Below are positions 57,607 to 64,000 of a stretch of DNA of 64,000 nucleotides, piece by piece. The stretch spans positions 1-64,000 of the forward strand of contig NZ_NINW01000029.1 of assembly GCF_002188465.1 (NCBI RefSeq), given 5' to 3'. The notes under the pieces were generated by a model. That model was given only the letters and a program-made list of their open reading frames with translations, made no database searches and was not told the DNA's origin. The stretch's first letter is position 1. Every line of letters begins with the position of its first letter. The translations under genes were made by a program, and so were the position numbers. This stretch comes from Pigmentiphaga sp. NML080357 (GTDB taxonomy: Bacteria > Pseudomonadota > Gammaproteobacteria > Burkholderiales > Burkholderiaceae_B).

Positions 57607-58815
57607 ATGTTTAGCATGACCTCGTTCGAACGCCGGGCCAGTCTTTCGCTGGCGGCGTTGTTCATGTGCCGTATGCTCGGGCTGTTCCTGCTGCTGCCGG
57701 TGTTTGCGGTGGCGGCCAAGGGGTTGCCGGGGGGGAACGATCCGGCCCGGGTGGGGCTGGCGCTGGGGATGTACGGCTTGACCCAGGCGTTCATGCAGAT
57801 TCCGTTCGGCCTGGCGTCGGATCGCTGGGGGCGCCGCCCGGTGGTGGTGTTCGGGCTGGTGCTGTTCGTGACCGGCAGCGTGGTGTGCGCCATCAGCGAC
57901 GATTTGTTCTGGATCACGGTCGGTCGGGCCATCCAGGGGTCGGGGGCGATTTCCGCGGCGGTGACGGCCTGGCTGGCCGACGCCACGCGCGACGAAGTCC
58001 GCACCAAGGCCATGGCGATGATCGGCGCCTCCATCGGCCTGACCTTTGCCCTGTCGCTGGTGCTGGCGCCGGTCCTGGTAGGCTGGGGCGGGCTGACCGG
58101 CCTGTTCTGGACCATCGCGGCGCTGGGCCTGGCCGCGCTCGGGGTGGCGGCCTGGGTGGTGCCCGCGGCGCCGCCGGCGCCGCGCACGCAGCCGGCGTCG
58201 ATGTCGAGCGTGCTGACCCATCCCGACCTGCTGCGCCTGAACCTCGGCGTCTTCACGCTGCACCTGATCCAGGTCGCGCTGTTCGTCGTGGTGCCGGCGG
58301 CGCTGGTCCATGCCGGTGGCCTCGATGCCGCCACGCTCTGGAAGGTCTACCTGCCGGTGGTGCTGGCTTCGTTCGTGGTCATGGTGCCCGTGATCGGCGT
58401 GACCGAACGTTTTTCCACCCACCGCGGGACCTTGCTGGGCGCGATCGCCGGACTCATCCTGGTGTGCGTGTTCCTGCCCTGGGCGCAGGCCCATTTCGCC
58501 TGGCTGGTGGGGGCCATGATCGCCTTTTTCTCGGTTTTCAACGTCCTGGAAGCCATGCAGCCCTCGCTGGTGTCGCGGGTGGCGCCGCCTGCGCTCAAAG
58601 GCCTGGCCCTCGGTTTCTATAATACGAGCCAGGCGATCGGGCTTTTCGCGGGCGGAGCGCTGGGCGGATGGCTGGTTTCCCACCTCGGGCCCGCCTCGGT
58701 GTTCCAGGCGGCGGCCATGCTGGCGGTAATATGGCTGCTGGCGGCCTGGGGGATGAAGCCCCTGCCGGTCCGCAAGGCCGGGCAGCCGGGCCAGGCCTCC
58801 CGCTCCGCGACCTGA
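57607..58815 (+). CDS. MFS drug/metabolite efflux-type transporter
   Basis: A 402-aa transporter with 12 helices. The motif A region GLASDRWGRRPVVVFGL follows helix 2. The sequence resembles YajR-like H+ antiporters, but there is no C-terminal YAM domain. The substrate is unknown. ATG 57607 is preceded by the G-rich end of palindromic copy 7; an internal ATG at 57616 is also possible. It lies between uvrA and ssb, as in related genomes. Confidence 0.9.
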   Translation: MFSMTSFERRASLSLAALFMCRMLGLFLLLPVFAVAAKGLPGGNDPARVGLALGMYGLTQAFMQIPFGLASDRWGRRPVVVFGLVLFVTGSVVCAISDDLFWITVGRAIQGSGAISAAVTAWLADATRDEVRTKAMAMIGASIGLTFALSLVLAPVLVGWGGLTGLFWTIAALGLAALGVAAWVVPAAPPAPRTQPASMSSVLTHPDLLRLNLGVFTLHLIQVALFVVVPAALVHAGGLDAATLWKVYLPVVLASFVVMVPVIGVTERFSTHRGTLLGAIAGLILVCVFLPWAQAHFAWLVGAMIAFFSVFNVLEAMQPSLVSRVAPPALKGLALGFYNTSQAIGLFAGGALGGWLVSHLGPASVFQAAAMLAVIWLLAAWGMKPLPVRKAGQPGQASRSAT

Positions 58816-58921
58816 GCCCATCTTGTCCCATCTACGCACGACACCGTATTGCGGTCGGCGCATTTTCAACCAATGATGTTTTTTTCTTTTATGGCCCGTA
58901 GCTGCGCCGGGCGGGGGTGGC

Positions 58922-58927
58922 TACAAT
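58922..58927 (+). promoter_or_regulatory. Candidate -10 element for ssb
   Basis: TACAAT lies 49 bases before the ssb start, in the same form as the one before rfaE2. A T-rich stretch just upstream (58875-58890) may end the MFS transcript. Confidence 0.35.
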
Positions 58928-58976
58928 CCCCTCGCTTCGCTGCGGGCCGGTGAATACAGTCAATAGGAGTGTGGTA

Positions 58977-59468
58977 ATGGCATCCGTCAACAAAGTCATC
59001 CTGGTCGGCAACCTGGGGCGCGACCCTGAAGTTCGCTACACGCCCGACGGCGCCGCGATCTGCAACGTGTCCATCGCCACCACGTCCCAATGGAAGGACA
59101 AGAACACCGGCGAACGGCGCGAGGAAACCGAGTGGCACCGCGTCGTGTTCTACAACCGCCTGGCCGAGATCGCCGGGGAATACCTGAAGAAGGGCCGCTC
59201 CGTGTACGTGGAGGGCCGCCTGAAGACCCGCAAATGGCAGGACAAGGATACCGGCGCCGATAAGTTCACCACCGAGATCGTGGCGGACCAGATGCAGATG
59301 CTGGGCGGACGCGAAGGCGGCGGCGGCGGTGGCGAGGGCGGCTATGGCGATTCGCCGGCTCCGCGCCAGGCCAGCCGGCCGGCCGGTGGCGGGCAGCAGC
59401 GCCCGGCTTCGCAGTCGGGCGGCGCGGCGCCCAATTTCGCGGATATGGACGACGATATTCCGTTCTGA
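58977..59468 (+). CDS. ssb: Single-stranded DNA-binding protein
   Basis: A 163-aa SSB: N-terminal OB fold ([43 protein letters not shown]), a Gly/Gln/Pro-rich linker and the acidic tip MDDDIPF that recruits repair and replication partners. ATG 58977 has AGGAG upstream. Confidence 0.97.
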   Translation: MASVNKVILVGNLGRDPEVRYTPDGAAICNVSIATTSQWKDKNTGERREETEWHRVVFYNRLAEIAGEYLKKGRSVYVEGRLKTRKWQDKDTGADKFTTEIVADQMQMLGGREGGGGGGEGGYGDSPAPRQASRPAGGGQQRPASQSGGAAPNFADMDDDIPF

Positions 59469-59570
59469 CCGCAAATCGGCCGCGGCCGTGTCGCAACCAG
59501 CGGACCGGCCCGCGCTCGGGGCGCAATGAGAAGGCTCGGCCGCACAGCCATGCCGCTGCGCGGCGGCCGT

Positions 59571-60773
59571 TCATCGTGTCCCGATCACGCCTTCCGATGC
59601 CCAGGCATCGAGTTCTTCGCTGGAATGGCCGAGCCATTTGCCGAAAATCTCCTCGTTGCACGCCCCGAGCGGCAGGCTCGGTTCGATGGGCCGCCGCGGC
59701 GTGTCCTCGAACACGAGCGGGGAATGCGGTAGCACGACCTTGCCCAGTTCGGGATGCTCGACCCATTGCAGGCTGCCGCGCGCGTGCATGTTGGCGTCGT
59801 GCATGACTTCCGACAGGTCCCTCACCGGCGCGCACGGCACTTTCGCCGCCAGCATGCGCCTTGCCGCTTCGTCCTTGCCCTGGGTCCGGGTCCAGGCTTC
59901 GATCAGCTCGTCTACGGCGCCGAAGTTCTCCACGCGCGCGGAGCGCGTTGCAAAGCGCGGGTCGTCCTTCAGCTCCTCACGGCCCATGACTTCCAGAATG
60001 GCCCGGAAGTGGTGGTCGCCCGGCGCATTGAGCACCAGGTATCCGTCCCGCGCCGGATAGACGTTGTACGGCGAGATGCCCAGCCCGCCATGGCGGTTGC
60101 CCGTGCGCGCCGGCGCGGCGGCCCCCCGCGCGTGCAACATGCCCAGGTTGGACGCCAGCGAGGCATAGGTTGCATCCTGCATGGAGACTTCCACCACGCG
60201 CCCCTTGCCGGTTCTCTCGCGTCCGTAGAGGGCGGTCACGATGGCACCGTAGAGGTGGATGCCGGCCATGAAATCGCAGATCGCGGCGCCGGCCTTGACC
60301 GGGGGCTGGTCGGGGAATCCCGTCGAATTGATGACCCCGCACATGGCCTGCATCACCAGGTCCATGGCCGGATAGTCGCGGTAGGGGCCGGTCTTGCCGT
60401 AGCCCGAACTGGAGCCGTATATCAGCCGCGGGTTGCGGGCAAGGAGTTCCTCGGCGCCCACGCCCAGGCGATCCATGACCCCCGGGGCGAAGTTCTCGAC
60501 CAGGACATCGGCGCGCGTGGCCATCTCGAGCAGCAGCTCGCGGCCCTTTTCCGATTTGAGGTTCAAGGTGACCGGCTTCTTGTTGGAGTTCAGCATGGCG
60601 AAGGGCAGGGCGGCGCCGCCCATGTCGCCGCGGCTGCGCAGGTGTTCGCCCTGGAACGGCTCGACCTTGACGACCTGGGCGCCGGCCATGGCCATCAGGA
60701 AGGTGGCATAGGGGCCGTTGTACACGTGGGAGAGGTCGATCACGGTAACGCCGGAAAGCGGATATGGCTCCAT
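59571..60773 (-). CDS. CaiB/BaiF family (class III) CoA-transferase
   Basis: A 400-aa CoA-transferase. The catalytic Asp is D167 (AGAAICDFMAGIH), with GRERTGKGRVVEVSM after it and the N-terminal LSHVYNGPYATFLMAMAGAQVVKVE. Such enzymes move CoA between a short carboxylate and the pathway substrate. It is the last gene of the minus-strand operon, 1 base after the acyl-CoA dehydrogenase. Confidence 0.92.
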   Translation of the reverse strand: MEPYPLSGVTVIDLSHVYNGPYATFLMAMAGAQVVKVEPFQGEHLRSRGDMGGAALPFAMLNSNKKPVTLNLKSEKGRELLLEMATRADVLVENFAPGVMDRLGVGAEELLARNPRLIYGSSSGYGKTGPYRDYPAMDLVMQAMCGVINSTGFPDQPPVKAGAAICDFMAGIHLYGAIVTALYGRERTGKGRVVEVSMQDATYASLASNLGMLHARGAAAPARTGNRHGGLGISPYNVYPARDGYLVLNAPGDHHFRAILEVMGREELKDDPRFATRSARVENFGAVDELIEAWTRTQGKDEAARRMLAAKVPCAPVRDLSEVMHDANMHARGSLQWVEHPELGKVVLPHSPLVFEDTPRRPIEPSLPLGACNEEIFGKWLGHSSEELDAWASEGVIGTR

Positions 60774-60774
60774 C

Positions 60775-61950
60775 CTAGAAAGTCCCCATCGAAAGGAACC
60801 CGTCCACCGCGTCGAAATCGCCGAGCAGTTTCTTGCCGACCAGGTCCTTCAGGGTCTCGGTGGTGCCGCCGCCCAGCGTGCCGTAGCGCGCTCCGCGGTA
60901 GAAGCGCGAAACCGGATATTCGTCGGTGAAGCCGTACCCGCCGTGGACCTGGATGGCTTCGCTGGTGACGCGTATGGCCATTTCGTTGACGAACATCTTG
61001 GCGATGGCGGCCTCGTGGGGATCGGGAAAAGGACTGGCCGTCAGGCAGGCGCGGTAGAGCAGGCTGCGCCCCGCCTCGATGTCGCGGTACATCTCCGCCA
61101 GTTTCCAGCGCATGCCCTGGAAATCTCCGATGGCGCGGCCGAAGGCGGTCCGGTCCCGCGCATACTTGATGGCCTCCTCGAAGGCGCCCTCCGCCAGGCC
61201 GAGGGAGACGCTGGGGTTGAGACAGCGCTGGGTGTTGAATGCCGAGAGCAGCTTGCGGAAGCCGTCTTCGCGGATGATGACGTGCTCCAGAGGCAGTTCG
61301 CAGTTCTCGAAGCGGATCTCGGCAAGATTCTCGCCGCCCATGGTGTGATAGCGGCTGGTGACCATGAAGCCCGGCGCGTCCCGGTTGACCAGTACGCATC
61401 CTATGCCTTCGCGGCCCGGCCGTCCGTCGATGCGGCTGAAGACCACGAACCACTGCGCTTCGTCGACGCGGCTGATCAGGGTCTTCACGCCGTTCAGCCG
61501 GACCCGGTCGCCGGCCACCGTGGCATTGGTGCGGTAGTTGGCGACGTCCGTTCCCGCGTGCGGCTCGGTCATGCAGACCGCCAGCATGGAATCGCCCGTG
61601 CAGACCTTGGGCAGGATGTCCCGCTTCATGTGCTCGGGCGCATAGGTGGAGATGATGCGGGTCTGCACGCCGACCTCGCCCATCAGGGCCATGGCGGTCG
61701 TATAGCAGACCTTGGAAACCTCCTCGACCACCAGCGCGGTATCGAAGACGGGGAGTCCCGATCCGCCGTACTCCTCGGGGACCGCCATGCCCAGCACGCC
61801 GATCGCCGCCAGGTCGCGCACGTTCTCCCAGGGAAAGGTGCCGTCCATGTACTTCAGCGCGCGGTCGCGGAATTTCTCGCGCGCCAGTTCGCGGACGGTA
61901 CCGACCAGCGCGCGCTGTTCGGGAGTGAGATGGACGCTCATATTGCTCAT
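60775..61950 (-). CDS. Acyl-CoA dehydrogenase, atypical catalytic base
   Basis: A 391-aa FAD enzyme of the ACAD family: MTEPHAGTDVANYRTNA, FGRAIGDFQGMRWKLAEM and VHGGYGFTDEYPVSRFYRGAR. The usual active-site glutamate of YEGT is G361 here (LGGGTTETL). The alternative glutamate in helix G (isovaleryl/long-chain type) is Q241 (NTQRCLNP). Unless another residue serves, activity may be unusual. It lies 30 bases downstream of the enoyl-CoA hydratase gene. Confidence 0.88.
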   Translation of the reverse strand: MSNMSVHLTPEQRALVGTVRELAREKFRDRALKYMDGTFPWENVRDLAAIGVLGMAVPEEYGGSGLPVFDTALVVEEVSKVCYTTAMALMGEVGVQTRIISTYAPEHMKRDILPKVCTGDSMLAVCMTEPHAGTDVANYRTNATVAGDRVRLNGVKTLISRVDEAQWFVVFSRIDGRPGREGIGCVLVNRDAPGFMVTSRYHTMGGENLAEIRFENCELPLEHVIIREDGFRKLLSAFNTQRCLNPSVSLGLAEGAFEEAIKYARDRTAFGRAIGDFQGMRWKLAEMYRDIEAGRSLLYRACLTASPFPDPHEAAIAKMFVNEMAIRVTSEAIQVHGGYGFTDEYPVSRFYRGARYGTLGGGTTETLKDLVGKKLLGDFDAVDGFLSMGTF

Positions 61951-61980
61951 GCCGGGTGTCCTCCAGGACGATGTGCGAAA

Positions 61981-62763
61981 TCAGTTCGACAATTGGGTAA
62001 AGCGCGGCGGACGGCCTTCGGAGAAGGCCGCCAGGCCCTCGGCGTAGTCGGCCGAGCCGAGGATCGCCGGCAGGGCGGCCCGCTCCAGCGCCAGGCCCTC
62101 GGCCAGGGAGCGGTCCATGCCGTCGCGCACCAGGCGCTTGATGGCCGATAGCGCGGGGGCGGACCGGCTGGCGAGCAGCCTGGCCAGGGCTTGTGCGCGA
62201 TCCGGTAGGTCCTCGGCGGGCACGACTTCGTTGACGAGGCCGATGCCCAGTGCGTATTCGCTCGTGACCGGCTCGGCGGTCAGCATCATCTGCAATGCGC
62301 GGCTGGCGCCTATCGTGCGCGGCAGGCGCTGCGTGCCGCCCGCGCCGGGAAAGGCGCCGATGCGGCTTTCCGTCAGGCCGAGCCGGATGCCGGCCGCGGC
62401 GATGCGCAGGTCGCAGGCCAGCGCCAGCTCCAGCCCGCCCCCGAAGGCCAGGCCGTTCAGGACCGCCACGGTGACGCAGCGTGCGGCGGCGATCGTGTCG
62501 ATGGCCGCGTTGATGCCGGCGTTGTGGGCCATGCGGGCGGCCGTATCCATGCCCTGCCGTTCCTTGAGATCGGCGCCGGCGCAGAAGGCGCGTCCGCTGC
62601 CGCATATCAGAAGGACCCGCGCGCGGCGGGCGCACGCCGCGTCCACCGCCGCCTTCAGGGCCGCGACCGTGCCGACGCCGAGCGCGTTCATTCGTTCGGG
62701 TCGGTCCAGCCGGATCCGGTGGATGCCCTCGTCCGGCTCGTCGCAATGCACGTCTTGGATCAT
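61981..62763 (-). CDS. Enoyl-CoA hydratase/isomerase family protein
   Basis: A 260-aa crotonase. Both catalytic glutamates are present: E112 (GGGLELALACD) and E132 (LTESRIGAFPGAGGTQRLP), 20 residues apart as in rat hydratase. The oxyanion segments AFCAGADLKER and NGLAFGGG are intact. It should hydrate a 2-enoyl-CoA. Its ATG overlaps the stop of the acetyl-CoA hydrolase gene (ATGA). Confidence 0.92.
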   Translation of the reverse strand: MIQDVHCDEPDEGIHRIRLDRPERMNALGVGTVAALKAAVDAACARRARVLLICGSGRAFCAGADLKERQGMDTAARMAHNAGINAAIDTIAAARCVTVAVLNGLAFGGGLELALACDLRIAAAGIRLGLTESRIGAFPGAGGTQRLPRTIGASRALQMMLTAEPVTSEYALGIGLVNEVVPAEDLPDRAQALARLLASRSAPALSAIKRLVRDGMDRSLAEGLALERAALPAILGSADYAEGLAAFSEGRPPRFTQLSN

Positions 62764-64000
62764 GGCTTTTCTCGTTGGCGCAGGGCGCGCTCCAGATGTT
62801 CACGATGTCGTGGGTGGGCGATGGCGGTCAGCCGTCGCGCCCGTTCCCGCAAGGAGCAGCCGCGCAATTGCGCCGCGCCGTATTCGGTGACGACGACGTC
62901 GATATCGCTGCGGGCCGTGGTGACCGGGCGCCCGTCCAGCGAGGGGACGATGCGCGAATGCCTGCCGTCCGGCGTGGCGGACGGCAAGGCAATGATGGAG
63001 CGCCCGCCGGGGGAGGCGATTCCGGCTCGCACGAAATCGACCTGGCCGCCCACCGCGCCGAGGTAGCGCTCTCCCGCGACCTCGGCGTTGACCTGGCCGG
63101 ACAGGTCGATCTCGATGGCCGAATTGACCGTGTGGAAGGCCGGCAGGGTGGAGGTGATGGCGAGGTGGTGCGTGTAGTCGACGTTGCGCAGTTCGATCTG
63201 TCCGCTATCCAGGGCGAAATCGCGCAGGCGGCGCGTGCCGAACAGACCGCCGGTCACGGTCAGCCCGCGATCGCGCCCCTTGTGTTCGTTGGTGACCGCT
63301 CCGGCCTCGACCAGATCGACCAGCGCATCGGACACGACGCCGCTGTGGACGCCCAATTGCCGGTGGCCGCGCAGCGCATGGGCGACCGCCACCGGCAAGG
63401 TGCCGACGCCCAGCTGTATCGTTGCCCGATCGGGAATCAGCGCCGCCACTTCGCGCGCCACCGCCGCATCGGCTTCCGAGGGTTGCGGGTCCGGCATCTC
63501 GGCGATGCGATCGTCGCTCTCCACGAGCAGGTCGATGTCCGCCGCATCGACGACGGCATCGCCGCCGAGCGCGGGCAGGGCGGGATTGAGCAGCGCGACG
63601 ACGAACCGCGCCCGCCGGATCAGCGCATGCGTGAAATCCGCGATCACGCCCAGGCTATAGGCATCGCGGCCCAGGGGCGCCACCTGGATCAGCGCCACGT
63701 CGGCGCGCAGCAGCCCGAGTTCCAGCAGGGAGGGAATCGAGCCGACGTGGCAGGGCAGGATGTCGGCCAGCGCGGTGACGCGGCGGCTGTTGCCCGCTCC
63801 GTTCAGGGCCTGCAGCGTGAAGTGCTTGGCCAGCTCGGGGCGCAAGGTGTCCGACGACGACAGGCCGAACAGCAAGCTTGCAGGCGGGAGCTCGCCGCGT
63901 TGCGCCACCAGCCTTTCAGTCAGCGCGAGCGGTTCGCCGGGACCTTGCGGCCAGGCGATCACCTCGTTCGGGCGCAGGTGCTCCGCGAAGCGGAGGTCGT
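62760..64000 (-). CDS. Acetyl-CoA hydrolase/transferase family protein, 5' end cut off
   Basis: The reading frame is open to the window end; beyond the GTG at 63962 it continues with DLRFAEHLRPNEVIAWPQGPGEP, a normal N-terminus for this family, so the start is outside. C-terminal landmarks SAIEIDLSGQVNAE, GGQVDFVRAGIASPGGRSII and DVVVTEYGAAQLRGCSLRERA are present. The position usually holding the nucleophilic Glu (HSE) reads HSG (Gly codon 63339-63341). Together with the next three genes it forms a CoA-dependent degradation operon. Confidence 0.88.
   Translation of the reverse strand, partial: DLRFAEHLRPNEVIAWPQGPGEPLALTERLVAQRGELPPASLLFGLSSSDTLRPELAKHFTLQALNGAGNSRRVTALADILPCHVGSIPSLLELGLLRADVALIQVAPLGRDAYSLGVIADFTHALIRRARFVVALLNPALPALGGDAVVDAADIDLLVESDDRIAEMPDPQPSEADAAVAREVAALIPDRATIQLGVGTLPVAVAHALRGHRQLGVHSGVVSDALVDLVEAGAVTNEHKGRDRGLTVTGGLFGTRRLRDFALDSGQIELRNVDYTHHLAITSTLPAFHTVNSAIEIDLSGQVNAEVAGERYLGAVGGQVDFVRAGIASPGGRSIIALPSATPDGRHSRIVPSLDGRPVTTARSDIDVVVTEYGAAQLRGCSLRERARRLTAIAHPRHREHLERALRQREKP

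Noticed and set aside
57162-58976. LexA/SOS box near uvrA or ssb
   Set aside because: No CTGT-N8-ACAG-like palindrome was found in either upstream region.
61981-62763. Possible loss of a catalytic Glu in the enoyl-CoA hydratase
   Set aside because: On checking the 20-residue spacing, both E112 and E132 are present, so the active site is canonical.

Overview
This is a high-GC chromosomal window from a betaproteobacterium. Gene order and content fit the family Alcaligenaceae, Bordetella/Achromobacter-like. Supporting points are several periplasmic Bug/TctC solute-binding proteins, a Kdo 3-hydroxylase gene, a separate rfaE2, and the run kdsD-kdsC-lptC-lptA-lptB-rpoN-hpf-ptsN-hprK-rapZ. The genus call is inference from gene content only. 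I see no rRNA, tRNA, CRISPR array, transposase or phage gene.

Layout. 1-5217: a clipped ubiJ-like end, ubiB, a TSUP permease, a sodium:solute symporter and a ferritin-like protein. 5291-8904 (minus): a response regulator, histidine kinase and HtrA protease, probably one envelope-stress operon. 9041-14527: rfaE2, the birA-coaX-SPOR operon (minus), and a VanZ-like protein, ferredoxin and hydrolase (plus). 14699-19163: a PBP5-type carboxypeptidase, then the PLP aminotransferase-ybeD-lipB-lipA operon. 19230-22283 (minus): a NEW3-domain protein with an ABC-2 exporter. 22685-26149: a lone phytanoyl-CoA-type dioxygenase and two Bug proteins. 26274-35383: two LysR regulators and an accessory catabolic cluster with a quinone oxidoreductase, Bug protein, ThDP enzyme, acyl-CoA ligase, Cys-less thiolase-like protein and DUF35 protein. 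35411-39978: kdoO, tlpA-like, BON lipoprotein, SIS protein and yraN (minus), with rsmI on plus. 40063-43165: an IclR regulator and bicupin diverging from an MFS transporter. 43275-53455 (minus): rlpA back through rapZ, hprK, ptsN, hpf, rpoN, lptB, lptA, lptC, kdsC and kdsD. 53667-59468: apt, uvrA, an MFS transporter and ssb. 59571-64000 (minus): a CoA-transferase, acyl-CoA dehydrogenase, enoyl-CoA hydratase and acetyl-CoA hydrolase/transferase operon, clipped at the window edge.

Together the core genes cover LPS inner-core and Kdo synthesis and transport (rfaE2, SIS protein, kdsD, kdsC, lptCAB, kdoO), cell-wall and division functions (dacC, rlpA, SPOR protein), the nitrogen-PTS/sigma-54 network (rpoN, hpf, ptsN, hprK, rapZ), cofactors (ubiB, lipAB, birA, coaX) and DNA maintenance (uvrA, ssb).

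The most unusual sequence-level feature is a family of intergenic palindromic elements, about 190-400 bp in this window. Their arms fold into nested hairpins that differ between copies by compensatory changes. They sit against stop codons and start codons and in two cases supply the Shine-Dalgarno-like purine tract. A different 35-bp repeat appears to have become coding sequence at the N-terminus of coaX. The best candidate for undescribed biochemistry is the 28-35 kb cluster pairing a Cys-less thiolase homologue with a DUF35 protein. The 59.6-64 kb beta-oxidation-like operon is also worth a look, because two of its enzymes seem to lack the usual catalytic glutamates.
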